From positions 1 through 64,000 of the forward strand of contig NZ_JDTH01000011.1 in NCBI RefSeq assembly GCF_000710615.1: DNA of 64,000 nucleotides. Reading direction: 5' to 3'. The notes beneath the pieces are model-generated. The model worked only from the letters and a program-made list of their open reading frames with translations, was not told the DNA's origin and ran no database searches. The translations under genes were made by a program, and so were the position numbers. Positions 53,007-62,307 of the stretch are shown piece by piece (position 1 is the stretch's first letter; every line of letters starts with the position of its first letter). This DNA comes from Haladaptatus cibarius D43 (lineage in GTDB: Archaea > Halobacteriota > Halobacteria > Halobacteriales > Haladaptataceae).

Positions 53007-54000
53007 TTGCCGGACAGCGAGTTGACAGCGACCCCCTTATCGAAGTGTAACCGGCAGCCACGTCGTGAGCTAACCGCTTCTGGCTTACTATCTGGCTATC
53101 GACCCCCTTATCGAAGTGTATTGACTACCTCCAACGGAACAGTGCACAATCGCCGTCTCTCCGGAGAGACGGTTGTACCCCTGCATCGAAGTGTATTGTC
53201 ACGTTAGAGGCGCTCTCAAACGCAGAATCCATACGCAAGAGATGTTAGGAGTAGAATCGAAGAAATGCAATTCGAGAAGTTTATTTGTCGAAGCGTTTTG
53301 ATTACTGGAGACGTAGTACGGCCCCGTCATCGAAGTGTAATCGAAGACAATATCAATAGCAAGCGTTAGTGTCTCTCACATCTACTACCCCCTTATCGAA
53401 GTGTAAATCCTCGGTTGTACATTGCTTGTGATACATGCGTTCTTGCTTTCAACGGATGTTACAGGTATGGATAAGATGCGTTTGACCGTTTACCCCGTTG
53501 TCGAAGTGTAACAGATGGTTCCAAAATAATGAGAAGTCAATTTTTCCCACACCAAACTTATTTTTATATTCTACCGATCTATTTCGTCAAAAACGGTTAG
53601 TCGAGGGATGACAAGCCGATACCGTCGACCAGTGGTTTCCGCTCGCAGACAACGAGTTCTCGACGTGAAGAAATAGAAATGACGATTCAAGGAAGAATAG
53701 TAGACGGTACCACCCCCACCCCATTATCGAAGTGTAACTCCTGTTTGGTGGGATTCTGATCCAAATTCACTTCTCAGCTCTCGTTACAACACTTCATACA
53801 GGGATATAATCGCGGTTTATCGTGGTTTGCGGATACTGTTTAACAAGCATCTATTTATAGGTTTCGGTTGTATAGTTAGTTGCTAAAACAGCGGTTTCTG
53901 TTATTCGCGATGCCAGACACTGCCGATTCGTTCTATGCGTTGACTTTCCCATGGTTCCAAGTGTTCGTCACTTTCGAGTTTACACTTCGATAACGGGGGG
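53007..54000. other. Candidate replication origin (oriC-like region)
   Basis: Roughly 1 kb without genes directly downstream of orc1, holding eight origin-recognition boxes. AT-rich segments at 53521-53590 (with TTTTTCCC and ATTTTTATATT) and 53800-53880 are possible duplex unwinding elements. Layout (initiator gene, boxes in one orientation, AT-rich DNA, inverted box) matches known haloarchaeal origins. Confidence 0.85.
53032..53998. repeat. Eight origin recognition boxes (ORB), consensus CCCCnTTATCGAAGTGTAA
   Basis: Direct copies on the plus strand at 53032-53050, 53103-53121, 53178-53196, 53322-53340, 53388-53406, 53493-53511 and 53719-53737, and one inverted copy at 53980-53998. The core TCGAAGTGTA is invariant; the G/C-rich 5' part varies (CCCCC, CCCCG, CCCAT). 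Orc1/Cdc6 proteins bind such boxes with polarity, and an inverted pair flanking AT-rich DNA usually marks the unwinding site, here between 53737 and 53980. Confidence 0.9.
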
Positions 54001-54361
54001 AGGGGGTTCGTCTTCTCGTCTCTTCTCAGCCTGGGACAACCAACCTTTCCTATCTCCAGACACCCTTGCTCACTCCACCGACCATCGAGAAACGTGAGCG
54101 ACCTACGTCTGTCCCAGTCGAATATGGTGTCAGCGATTGGAGGTCTAGTGACTATAGATTCTGTCGAGGCTAAATCGATCCCGCGTGTACCGTCATCATA
54201 CGTCACGTTCGTTGGTGCAGTCGTAGAACACTTTTATATTACTGGCAGTAGCGCGTAGGGGACAAAGTCCGCTCTAAATACAAGGGGCCAGTAAAATCAG
54301 ACGAGTAAACTGCCTCAGGACGCAAACCCGAAACGATTCACCAGTCACTAACATTATCTCA
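54001..54361. other. Origin-proximal stretch without a supported gene
   Basis: A minus-strand frame (53901-54206) covers part of this and the inverted origin box, has no family pattern, and is not called. An AT-rich CTTTTATATTAC near 54231 is a possible promoter. Confidence 0.35.
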
Positions 54362-54781
54362 TTAATCGAATGTCATTCCATAACCCCATTCCTCCAGATG
54401 AACCTCGGCTTCGTCGAGATGCCGAAGTCCGACCTTCATAAGGGCTTCCCGAAGGTCAGTGAGAGACACGTCGTCATCAAACCGCTCTTCGAGTTCCCGA
54501 AGCGCGTCCCGTTCTGCACTCTTAGTATCCTTTTGAAGGAACAGTGGCACTCGGTCGCGCCCATCCTGAACCCCGTCACGGCGGAACTTGTACGGTATCT
54601 GCATGGACTGTTGGCGTGTTGAGCGCTGTGAATCAGCTGTGTCGGTCGCTTCTGTCTGGTAGTCAGTAGGCGACCTGGTGTCGGTGCTGTCTGACTGGTC
54701 GGTTGTTTTTGACTCTGTCTTCGTTGAAGTAGTGTCTTCAGCGAACGGATCTTCACCAGCCCCCTCTTTCATTCCCGTCAT
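54362..54781 (-). CDS. Small partition-partner-like protein downstream of ParA
   Basis: 139 residues. The N-terminal half (about 1-65) is low-complexity, rich in Ser, Thr, Asp, Glu and Gln. The C-terminal half is a helical domain: FLQKDTKSAERDALRELEER, DVSLTDLREALMKVGLRHLD. Its start overlaps the ParA stop by four bases, so it is the second gene of the partition operon. Haloarchaeal ParA genes are commonly followed by such short acidic proteins rather than a classical ParB, and a DNA-binding adaptor role is likely. No ParB motif is seen. Confidence 0.8.
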   Translation of the reverse strand: MTGMKEGAGEDPFAEDTTSTKTESKTTDQSDSTDTRSPTDYQTEATDTADSQRSTRQQSMQIPYKFRRDGVQDGRDRVPLFLQKDTKSAERDALRELEERFDDDVSLTDLREALMKVGLRHLDEAEVHLEEWGYGMTFD

Positions 54782-55653
54782 GCGGTCACCACCTCGTGGT
54801 CAAGATCGCCCGGTTCTGGTGGGTTCGGGGCTTCGAGACCAATTTGACTCTCAAGATGGCGTGCCACTCGGTCGAATTGTGCCAGTGTTTCGAGTTCGTA
54901 GTCACGATGGCGATCACGGTGTTCGCGGACGTACGTGAACGCCGAACATTGTTGCATCCAGCACCCCTCCATCAGTGATGCTCGTTCCCCGATTATCTCT
55001 GGAATCGGGTACTCGATCCCATGGAGAATCTTCCGCTGGTCGCGCGTGTCTTTGAAGCCAATCGGGAGCGCTCCGAGAACGCCGACCTCGACATCCAGTT
55101 GGTTTTCGAGGCCAGTGACGAGCGCTTCAAGACCTTCAACGGCCGCCCGACCCTTTGCAGTAGGCTCTACAGGTATGACTAACGACCGTGTTGCGTGGAT
55201 GGCGTTGTAGAGGTGTGGTCCTTCAGTTGCTGGTGGATCGCAGATGAGCACATCATACTCGTCAGGGACTCCCGCTTCACGGAGTACGCGAAGCAGTTGC
55301 GCGTGCATTCCAAACGCCTCGCCCATTGCCTCTGCCTGATTTTTCTCGCGTTGGAGATACTCCGCGAGGTCAGAGAGCATGTTGTGTTCTGGGATAATGT
55401 CCACGCCGTCGACTGTTCGAATAAGATCGGCGAAGTCACCTTTCTGACGACGAATCATATGCCGGACGATATTATCGACGGCTTCCGTTCGTTGGTCATC
55501 GACATCGAAGAGGCGCGATAAGTCTCCGTCTTGTGGGTCAAGCGGTACCACGAGAGGCTTGAGACCCCCGCGTGCGTGCGCTACAGCGAGGTTTGCCGCA
55601 GTTGTGGTCTTCCCAACCCCGCCTGCCTCGCTGTACGTTGAGTACGCTAACAT
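54778..55653 (-). CDS. parA: ParA-family partition ATPase
   Basis: 291 residues from ATG 55653, chosen because MLAYSTYSEAGGVGKTTTAA is the usual haloarchaeal ParA start; ATG 55677 would add eight residues. Deviant Walker A GGVGKTTTAANLA, Walker A' VVPLDPQDGDLSRLF, Walker B DVLICDPPATEG. The C-terminal half has the usual RASLMEGCWMQQCSAFTYVR segment. It segregates the replicon by dynamic ATP-dependent DNA binding. The upstream region holds 13-bp iterons (55752-55829) that are probable centromere or operator sites. Confidence 0.93.
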   Translation of the reverse strand: MLAYSTYSEAGGVGKTTTAANLAVAHARGGLKPLVVPLDPQDGDLSRLFDVDDQRTEAVDNIVRHMIRRQKGDFADLIRTVDGVDIIPEHNMLSDLAEYLQREKNQAEAMGEAFGMHAQLLRVLREAGVPDEYDVLICDPPATEGPHLYNAIHATRSLVIPVEPTAKGRAAVEGLEALVTGLENQLDVEVGVLGALPIGFKDTRDQRKILHGIEYPIPEIIGERASLMEGCWMQQCSAFTYVREHRDRHRDYELETLAQFDRVARHLESQIGLEAPNPPEPGDLDHEVVTA

Positions 55654-55751
55654 ATTCCATTCATGAGAGCCATTCATCTTGAAAGTTCGTCAGACAAATT
55701 CATGATTTGTATTATTTTATGGATGCAATGAATGTAGTTTGTTCCTGGTTC

Positions 55752-55829
55752 TGCTGAACACACCTAATGAACACACCTAATGAACACGACCAGTGACTGA
55801 AACTGATGAATGGTACTGATGAATGCAAC
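55752..55829 (+). repeat. 13-bp-period iterons upstream of parA
   Basis: Six consecutive 13-mers: TGCTGAACACACC, TAATGAACACACC, TAATGAACACGAC, CAGTGACTGAAAC, TGATGAATGGTAC, TGATGAATGCAAC. Consensus is TnATGAAnnnnAC. A period of 13 is close to but not equal to a helix turn and a quarter. The position 100 bases upstream of the ParA start fits a partition centromere or autoregulatory operator. Confidence 0.75.
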
Positions 55830-55987
55830 TATGTGGCGCACCCTTGACTATACTTAATGAAGAAACTCTTGGACTTACTGAGTACACACCGTGGATTTCA
55901 TCGGTGACTGTATCGGGTGAACCCCGTTGTTGAGTCCATTCTTGGAAACAATATCTGACAAACGTGGTCTGTGACGGCCGCATTCAT

Positions 55988-56013
55988 TAATGAACACAAC
56001 TAATGAACATCTC
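55988..56013 (+). repeat. Two further 13-bp iterons
   Basis: TAATGAACACAAC and TAATGAACATCTC in tandem, matching the repeats at 55752-55829; a looser copy TAATGAAGAAACT lies at 55855-55867. Confidence 0.65.
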
Positions 56014-56035
56014 TTTGTTCGCTATCTTCCCTCCG

Positions 56036-56229
56036 TCAGTTGGCGTGAAGTTGCGATAGCTGGTTCATCACCGCATCTGTCCAAGCCTCCGATTTTTGCC
56101 ATGTCCACTCTACCGTTTCAGCGAGCGGTTGTACTACATAGCGATATTTGACATCGCCATCTGCAACGTTGCGTGGATACCGATTCACCAACTCCCGTCC
56201 GTGGAGAGCTTTTAGTCGCTTGCCGAGGT
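56036..56229 (-). pseudogene. C-terminal remnant of an unidentified protein
   Basis: About 64 codons ending at TGA 56036-56038 read LGKRLKALHGRELVNRYPRN, GDVKYRYVVQPLAETVEWTW and MNQLSQLHAN. The frame is closed on the 5' side by two adjacent stops (TGA TAA). The composition is protein-like and resembles the tail of a DNA-binding plasmid protein, but I cannot name a family. Confidence 0.4.
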
Positions 56230-56356
56230 TGCTTTATCACGTTCCAGAACGGCAACAATTGTTCAAAAATACCTCGTCAACGGGGCGATTGTTGTTCTCG
56301 TCGAATAATAACGGTACAGTTTCATTTGATCTCCTCGGTTGATTCGCGTCTGTTGT

Positions 56357-57268
56357 TTACAAGAGATGACGGCGTAGCGCTTCCGTAACTTCGTCACACT
56401 CATGATGAACCCAATGTGACGCGTCCGGAAACATCTGTACCTGACCGTCCTCACAGTAGTCGACGCTCTCTTCGGCCATCGAGGGGAGGAGTGCTATGTC
56501 GTCTTTTCCCCAACAAATCAGCGTCGGTTGGGTGACGGTATTGCGTGACGGACTGTCCGAACGACGGAACCCACGATACCAGTTGATTCTCGGTGTAATT
56601 CCAGTGTGGCGCCAGGCCGCCTTGTAGCAGGTAATCGTTTCTTCGTCGAACGTCCCAGGGTTGGACGTTATTTCGAGAGAATCAACCATATTGGCCATAT
56701 CGTTCCGAGTCAACATCCATTCGGGGAGCTTCGGCACCTGATAGAACCAGACGTACCAGCTCCGCGCGATTTGCTGGGGACTGGATCGTAACGTATCTCG
56801 ATACACTTTCGGATGGGGGACGTTGAATATCCCTAATCGATCGACCATAGAGGGGTGACGGAGTGCTAAATTCCAGGCGACGAACCCACCGAAGTCGTGC
56901 CCGACGATGTGGGCAGATTCTCGACCCTCACTGTAGATCAATTCGCGCACGTCAGCGACTAGTTCCGATTGTCGATAGGCATCGATTCCGTCGGGTGCTT
57001 CGCTCAGATTACAGCCCCGCTGGTCAGGGACGACCACACGGAAGTCGGCCTCGACGAGCGAACAGATCTGATCGCGCCAGCCGTACCAGAAATCGGGATG
57101 TCCGTGTAGGAGGACGACCAGTGGCGCGTCGGGGTCGCCAGCGGCGACGACGTGTAATTGCACGTCGTTGACGTCGCGATAGGTGGATTCAACATCGCAA
57201 TCGGTGAGTAACGATTCATCAGTGTTTATGACTGTATCTCCGGTCGTGGGTGGTTTCGTGACTGACAT
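56357..57268 (-). CDS. Alpha/beta hydrolase, epoxide-hydrolase-like
   Basis: 303 residues. Oxyanion motif LLHGHPDFWYGW, nucleophile elbow GHDFGGFVAW with Asp as nucleophile, acid in CWGKDDIALL, and catalytic His in FPDASHWVHHE. Asp nucleophile plus Phe after it (DFGG) points to soluble epoxide hydrolase rather than haloalkane dehalogenase (DWG). The cap domain (about 150-215) includes SWYVWFYQVPKLPEWML. Cytosolic. It stands alone between the partition region and an HTH_10 gene on the same strand. Confidence 0.88.
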   Translation of the reverse strand: MSVTKPPTTGDTVINTDESLLTDCDVESTYRDVNDVQLHVVAAGDPDAPLVVLLHGHPDFWYGWRDQICSLVEADFRVVVPDQRGCNLSEAPDGIDAYRQSELVADVRELIYSEGRESAHIVGHDFGGFVAWNLALRHPSMVDRLGIFNVPHPKVYRDTLRSSPQQIARSWYVWFYQVPKLPEWMLTRNDMANMVDSLEITSNPGTFDEETITCYKAAWRHTGITPRINWYRGFRRSDSPSRNTVTQPTLICWGKDDIALLPSMAEESVDYCEDGQVQMFPDASHWVHHECDEVTEALRRHLL

Positions 57269-57409
57269 CGTGTTATCCGTGTGTGGAAATACGCGGCAGC
57301 GCTGAATACGAGGACTGCCGCACCGATGTGGCTCCTTTTAAATTCTCGATCTCCAATTTGTAGTGTGTTCAGAGTTTTCCGCCGGAACGGTCAGTGACCG
57401 TGGCGGGAG

Positions 57410-58066
57410 TCAGTGAACGAGTTCGGTGAACACACGTTCTTCGGCTTTCCGAAGGTGCTCACCGACCGTTCCAGAAGAAATCCCGACTACCTCGCCAATG
57501 TCTTCGAGGGACACTTGGCGAGGTTCACTATAATATCCCAGATCAACTGCTACCTCAAGCACTTCTTTTTGCCTAGCTGTAACCATCCTGTTTAACGATG
57601 ATTTATTAGCGTTGTAATCGCCCATCTTGAGTATTTCAAACGCGAATTGTCCCTTCTCCTCAGCATATTCGTACAGTCTTCTGAATGTTTTATCAGTTCC
57701 TAACCATGTGATTTTGAGCTGGTTATCGGACGTGAAGTGAATTGGTGTCTCGATTACCAGAAACGATTTTCGTTGCAGTTCGAGGGATTGGCGAACCTCT
57801 TCTGTCGGCTCAAATTGGCTTACTGCCATCCACCGGTCATCTCCGGAAGTAAGATAACTGATGACATGTGGGGACTCCTCCATGATTTGCTCGTAGTGTT
57901 TCTTACTACCGCTCGCCTCGGCAAATAGGAGTACAGTATCATCATCAAGTAGTTCAATATGATGAATGGCCCTCCGCTCGATAGACGGGGCGTCTGTCAG
58001 TTTCTTCCCGAGTGGATGGAACGCCTTTCCTCCGTCTGGTTTAACTAATACTGTGAGATATCGCAT
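57410..58066 (-). CDS. HTH_10 (Bat-type) transcriptional regulator
   Basis: 218 residues. An N-terminal ligand-binding-like domain (about 1-150) begins MRYLTVLVKPDGGKAFHPLG and contains IHHIELLDDDTVLLFAEA. C-terminal HTH_10 (about 160-214): VTARQKEVLEVAVDLGYYSE, EDIGEVVGISSGTVGEHLRK. Such proteins, first described around bacterio-opsin, regulate nearby or distant operons. The epoxide-hydrolase-like gene lies downstream on the same strand (141 bases away) and may be its target (inference). Confidence 0.92.
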   Translation of the reverse strand: MRYLTVLVKPDGGKAFHPLGKKLTDAPSIERRAIHHIELLDDDTVLLFAEASGSKKHYEQIMEESPHVISYLTSGDDRWMAVSQFEPTEEVRQSLELQRKSFLVIETPIHFTSDNQLKITWLGTDKTFRRLYEYAEEKGQFAFEILKMGDYNANKSSLNRMVTARQKEVLEVAVDLGYYSEPRQVSLEDIGEVVGISSGTVGEHLRKAEERVFTELVH

Positions 58067-58863
58067 ACAAGAACCAGGAGTGCGCGGAGTTAAACAACCA
58101 CGGCTTATGCCACTTAAACTCCATCGCGGTGAGGCAGTGTACCTACTGAGCTACACGGGGAATTTATACCCTATCGACGATGCAACCAATGGCAGAAACG
58201 GTTGACCACCGTTCATTTCGTGAACGATGTGGTCACAGATTTCTCCCAATAACGCCATCGTCAGCCGTACTTCACACATTTCGAATGCGTTTCAATTAAC
58301 TAATTTCAGCGAATATCTGCGGTTGTGAGCGATGGCTTCTACATCACAGTCGGCAACAAAGAACTCGGCATGCTCCCCGGCAGCATGCTGGCTCTAGTGG
58401 TGGACTTGGCGATTGCCGAGTACGGAGCGTACGACTACCCCCAACAGTCGGCAGCAATCGAGAACTCGGTCGAAGTAGACGCTCCCGCCATGGGGAAGAA
58501 CGTGAATTCGATATGACTAGCGACACCACGCAGTTCAACTCGGACTCAACGCCAACTCGCCGGTCGTGACGGCGGATATACGTTGACACTGCTGAAGAAG
58601 GAGATCGGAACCGGACAATACCAGAGGTTGTGATTGATGCCTTCGATGCATATCAGTGAATCCACCCCTGTTCACACCTCCGAAACTGTGCGAGACATCA
58701 CAACCTCGGAGGATGGATTTGATGCGTGCCTTCTGTTCTCTGCGGACATCATGAAATCGATTCCTGATTCGTTGAAACAGTATCCCGATGTACTGCTTGG
58801 TCGACCTCGCGACCCACCGGCAGGCTTATCTATACATGCAACCGTCTAGTTGCATGTTGTCCC
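58067..58863. other. Degenerate intergenic region
   Basis: About 800 bases with no supported gene. Short open pieces read protein-like: MLPGSMLALVVDLAIAEYGA near 58370-58430, and RRIYVDTAEEGDRNRTIPEV near 58570-58630, separated by stops. These could be remnants of one or two genes, but I cannot name them. Confidence 0.35.
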
Positions 58864-59181
58864 ATGACCTCTAACGACGACGTATTCCGGGCCTTGGCCG
58901 ACAGCACGCGGCGGTTGATCCTAGAGGAATTGACGGACAACAGTGAACAGACGCTCTTCGAACTCTGTGCGCGCCTGACCATGGAGCACGATGTCGACAT
59001 GTCCCGACAAGGGGTGAGCAAGCACCTCGAAGTCCTTGAGGAGGCCGGTCTCGTCACCTCGACGCGTCGCGGCAGGACCAAAGTCATGGAGTTCGGTGGC
59101 GCAGACCATGTCAAGGCAGCAGCAGCCTGGATGCACCGTCTGACCGAGAACGACACCAATACGGAACCCGAGAGGAGTTAA
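58864..59181 (+). CDS. ArsR-family transcriptional regulator
   Basis: 105 residues. A winged helix of the ArsR/HxlR-like group: DVFRALADSTRRLILEELTD, then recognition-helix region MSRQGVSKHLEVLEEAGLVT and wing STRRGRTKVMEF. No metal-binding Cys pair, so not a classical metal sensor; many of these sense metabolites through a partner. It precedes the VOC gene by four bases, so they form an operon. The pair resembles Bacillus-type ArsR-VOC regulators of detoxification. Confidence 0.9.
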   Translation: MTSNDDVFRALADSTRRLILEELTDNSEQTLFELCARLTMEHDVDMSRQGVSKHLEVLEEAGLVTSTRRGRTKVMEFGGADHVKAAAAWMHRLTENDTNTEPERS

Positions 59182-59185
59182 CCAA

Positions 59186-59581
59186 ATGGAAATTACTGTA
59201 ACAAGCGTACACGTTGATGACCAGCAGAAGGCCCTGGAGTTCTACACGAACGTCCTCGGCTTCGAGAAGAAGACCGACGAACCAGTTGGTGAGGCGAGAT
59301 GGTTGACCGTGGTCGAACCGAAATCACCCGATGGCGTCGAACTGTTCCTAGAATCCATAGGGAGTCCAGAAGTAGCTGAGGAGCTCGAAGCGTACCGCGA
59401 CGCGCTCGTCACCAACGGCATCCCCTGGACGCAGTTCGGGTGTGAGAACGTGAAGGCCGAATACGAACGCCTGAGCGAGCAAGGCGTCGAGTTCACCCAA
59501 AAGCCGATGACCGCCGGGGGCGTCACGATGGCCGTCTTCGACGACACATGCGGGAACCTCATCCAGATCATCCAACAGTGA
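59186..59581 (+). CDS. VOC (glyoxalase/bleomycin-resistance) family protein
   Basis: 131 residues with the VOC beta-alpha-beta-beta-beta repeat. It starts VTSVHVDDQQKALEFYTNVL, has DEPVGEARWLTVVEPKSPDG, FLESIGSPEVAEELEAYRDA and a C-terminal FTQKPMTAGGVTMAVFDDTC with GNLIQIIQQ. Metal ligands are at the usual positions (His in SVHV, Glu in VELFLES, Gln/Glu near the end). VOC proteins include glyoxalase I, antibiotic-binding and dioxygenase members; the substrate is not readable. Co-operonic with the ArsR-type regulator upstream. Confidence 0.9.
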   Translation: MEITVTSVHVDDQQKALEFYTNVLGFEKKTDEPVGEARWLTVVEPKSPDGVELFLESIGSPEVAEELEAYRDALVTNGIPWTQFGCENVKAEYERLSEQGVEFTQKPMTAGGVTMAVFDDTCGNLIQIIQQ

Positions 59582-59669
59582 TGGATCTGGTGGACAAAGC
59601 CAACCACCAGATGCCGACTGCGACACGTACTCTTGAGTTCGGTGTGAAGTCAGTCAGTTTCGCTCTTGA

Positions 59670-61490
59670 GTGTAGCGTACCGGCAATCGATTTTTCGGGG
59701 AGAATCGACTCCGTGAGATGTACAGAGAAAGGGCCGTCCCGGCTGTTGATTATCTACCGGTAAGACGATCCGATGGAACAGCGTGGCCGCCGATTGACCG
59801 ACGCATTCGTCGCTGCTCTTGGACTCCGCGAACACCTCCGTGAAGGCACGGATTTCTGTACTGCGCTCACCGATCTTACGCTTCAGATAGAGACACTCGA
59901 AGATGGGTATCCTGAGTGGCATCCCGCTTCGTATCCATTCGTTGGCATGCTCAAGCTCTTCCTCTACCTCGAAATTACCGGGGACAGTTATCGGTCGCTC
60001 ACACGTCACCCGGAACTCACAGACGTGTTCGGTCTCAAGCGAATCCCTGACGAGTCGGTCCTCTCACGGACGTGGCGCAATCGCTTCGACGACGGTGTTC
60101 GAGGCTACATCACCGCCAGCGCACACCTCTTAGTCAAGGAAATCCACAACGAGGACCTCTCTGTTCCCGAAGTCCGGCCACTAGAAGAGGTCAAGCAGCC
60201 ATCAGAAGAGGATGCTGACTCGGCTGAGGATGCTACCGAGTTCTCTGACGAAGAAATCTACCGTACAACCCGTCTCGCTCGTGAGCATGGCTTCGGGCCG
60301 TTCGACTCCGGGAGAGCCCAGAACGCGACGTACGAGGATACACGATTCTTCGAGCTCCAAACGTTCATCGGAATGGTCAATTGTGGTACTCCACAAGGCG
60401 CAGTACGGTTCAAATTCCGTCGGGGCACAGAATACGGTCCTCACGGTGACACGCACCTCCGTGCAGTCAAGCAATTCAATCCCGAAGATCTGCTCGAAGG
60501 ATTTCAACAGGCGACAGAACGGTTGCTTTCGGTGATTCAATCAGAGTCCTCGTTTCGCCGTCCAGTCACGGTAGCGATTGATATCACGACCATTCGCTAC
60601 TTCGGTAATGTAGAGGGAATGCCGATGGTCAGCGGCACGAAAGACGGCAAAGGACGGGCATTCAAGTTCGCCACGCTCTCAATTGTTGGATGGAATATCC
60701 CACTGATTCTCGCTGTCGAACCGGTTCGTGAGAGTTCATCATGGGACGAGAACCCGCCGAACCGGATTCATCGCGTGGTCCGACGACTCGTTCGACGCGC
60801 ACAGGAGCACGTCCCCATCGAGATGGTGCTGTGCGACCGCGAATTCGACTCGATGCAGGTATCTCAGACGCTCTTGAATCTCGACGTCAACTATCTCATC
60901 CCGAAGCGAATCCACAGTACCGAACGCGAAAACATCGAGACGATGGACGAAGATGGGCAAGAAGTCGCCGTTGAATCGGCTACTGTCCATGTCGATCATG
61001 GGTCGCACGCGATGCAGTTTCTGTACGTCCCCTCAACGAAAGGAGAGGGCACAGCGGTCTTTGCGACGAACCTCTCAGTCGGTTCCAAGGAAGCTGAGAC
61101 GTTCTGCCGCCGTTACAGCCGCCGCTGGCAGATCGAGAACGGGTACAAGAGCATCAAGAACGACTTCTTGGCGAAGACATCGTCGAAGGACTATCGAGTG
61201 CGGCTGTTCTACTTCGTGTTCGCGGTGCTACTGCACAATATCTGGCGGCTTACCGATTTCCTGTTGAAGGCTGGTGTCGGTGGTGAGATGGATTACGCTC
61301 CGGTTCTGACAGCTGGCGAGTGTGTCGAGTTGGTCTGTTCAGCACTGATTCCGCCGGATTAACGCTTAACGCCGACTCGGCCCGCCCATCGTGAGTGGCG
61401 ACACTCTGCGAGAGGTCGAATTTTAGGCTGTATTCGCGTAGTCAATGGCATTTCACCGAGAAAAGTAGTCGATACACTATCAATGAGATT
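59670..61490 (+). mobile_element. IS4-type insertion sequence, ends approximate
   Basis: The transposase gene 59773-61362 with about 100 bases on each side. A weak inverted similarity is visible between 59671-59706 (AGTGTAGCG... TTTTTCGGGGAGAAT) and the complement of 61447-61487 (AGTGTATCG... TTTTCTCGGTGAAAT). Target-site duplication was not found, so the exact borders are uncertain. Confidence 0.5.
59773..61362 (+). CDS. IS4-type DDE transposase
   Basis: 529 residues, full length. DDE elements: AIDITTIRYFG (first Asp), MVLCDREFDSMQ (second Asp) and YSRRWQIENGYKSIK, which is the IS4 signature Y-(2)R-(3)E-(6)K carrying the catalytic Glu. The N-terminal third is a helical DNA-binding region with LKLFLYLEITGDSYRSLTRH, the haloarchaeal pattern of a DDE transposase with a long insertion (about 140-210, acidic). 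It is not interrupted and could be active. It sits beside the ArsR-VOC operon. Confidence 0.92.
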   Translation: MEQRGRRLTDAFVAALGLREHLREGTDFCTALTDLTLQIETLEDGYPEWHPASYPFVGMLKLFLYLEITGDSYRSLTRHPELTDVFGLKRIPDESVLSRTWRNRFDDGVRGYITASAHLLVKEIHNEDLSVPEVRPLEEVKQPSEEDADSAEDATEFSDEEIYRTTRLAREHGFGPFDSGRAQNATYEDTRFFELQTFIGMVNCGTPQGAVRFKFRRGTEYGPHGDTHLRAVKQFNPEDLLEGFQQATERLLSVIQSESSFRRPVTVAIDITTIRYFGNVEGMPMVSGTKDGKGRAFKFATLSIVGWNIPLILAVEPVRESSSWDENPPNRIHRVVRRLVRRAQEHVPIEMVLCDREFDSMQVSQTLLNLDVNYLIPKRIHSTERENIETMDEDGQEVAVESATVHVDHGSHAMQFLYVPSTKGEGTAVFATNLSVGSKEAETFCRRYSRRWQIENGYKSIKNDFLAKTSSKDYRVRLFYFVFAVLLHNIWRLTDFLLKAGVGGEMDYAPVLTAGECVELVCSALIPPD

Positions 61491-62307
61491 CACCTGAACT
61501 ACGATAGGTATGAAAATACGCGAAAATAGTCCATCCTCCGAAACTCTGCATCTTCCGGTGACTCTTTTTTATATAGCTATATGTGGTTTACCAAATCGGA
61601 TTCGTGCGTTTCAGCGGATTTTACACGGTAAATCAGCGTTTTCGACGCACGGCTATTCACTTCCACTTAACCGAGTAAGCGGAAGTAGACTCACCCCGGG
61701 AGTGCCCAACCAATCTATGCGTGGACACTACTCCCCAAAAACAAGCTCCTACTCCTCGAGGCGATACTCTGGCTCGAACATCCATCGGTAGCGCGGATGC
61801 ATTCAGGTAAAATGCATTATCCTGAGTCCCTGGAGCGCCTATACGCCTTCTGTTCGCCGACGATCAACGTGCCGGGAGCCCGACCCGTCCAATCCTCCTC
61901 GAGTATCGGCGTCTTGTCGATCGAGTTCATCAACCGATCGTATGTGAGAACCCCACTGAAACCATGGTATAATCCGATTACCAGCCACTTGTCGCCATCA
62001 TTATCCAGAATTCTCGTCACGACTCGCTCGGCATCGACCTATGATCGGCAAGCTTCGATTTCGGTTCGGAGCTCGCTGTGGAGCATATTATAGAGCGGTG
62101 TGTCACGAAGCGAACTCTAGTCTCAACAGCAGCTACAGTAACCCCTTCCGTGTCAGAGTGAAAGTGAACACCACGTAGAGAGGGTTATTGCAGGTTCTTC
62201 TGGAGTATCTATAAGACACTCTAATTAAATAGTGAATATCAATGCTAACAATTGAAATATTGCTCTCAGTGAACAGTCCATGCGACCGAGCGGAGGGACG
62301 ATAATCA
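61363..62307. other. Stretch after the transposase, with a possible broken ORF
   Basis: About 945 bases. The minus-strand frame 61817-62020 continues upstream beyond a TAG (near 62042) with protein-like sequence (NMLHSELRTEIEACRS, then VDAERVVTRILDNDGDKWLV and IGLYHGFSGVLTYDRLM), so a small gene broken by one stop is possible. No family recognised. The rest holds no supported gene. Confidence 0.35.

Noticed and set aside
53901-54206. 101-codon minus-strand ORF
   Set aside because: It runs through the inverted origin box and shows no family pattern; likely chance.
58085-58165. tRNA-like stretch on the minus strand (TAGCTCAGTAGGTA)
   Set aside because: The D-stem does not close and no proper anticodon or acceptor stem can be folded by eye.
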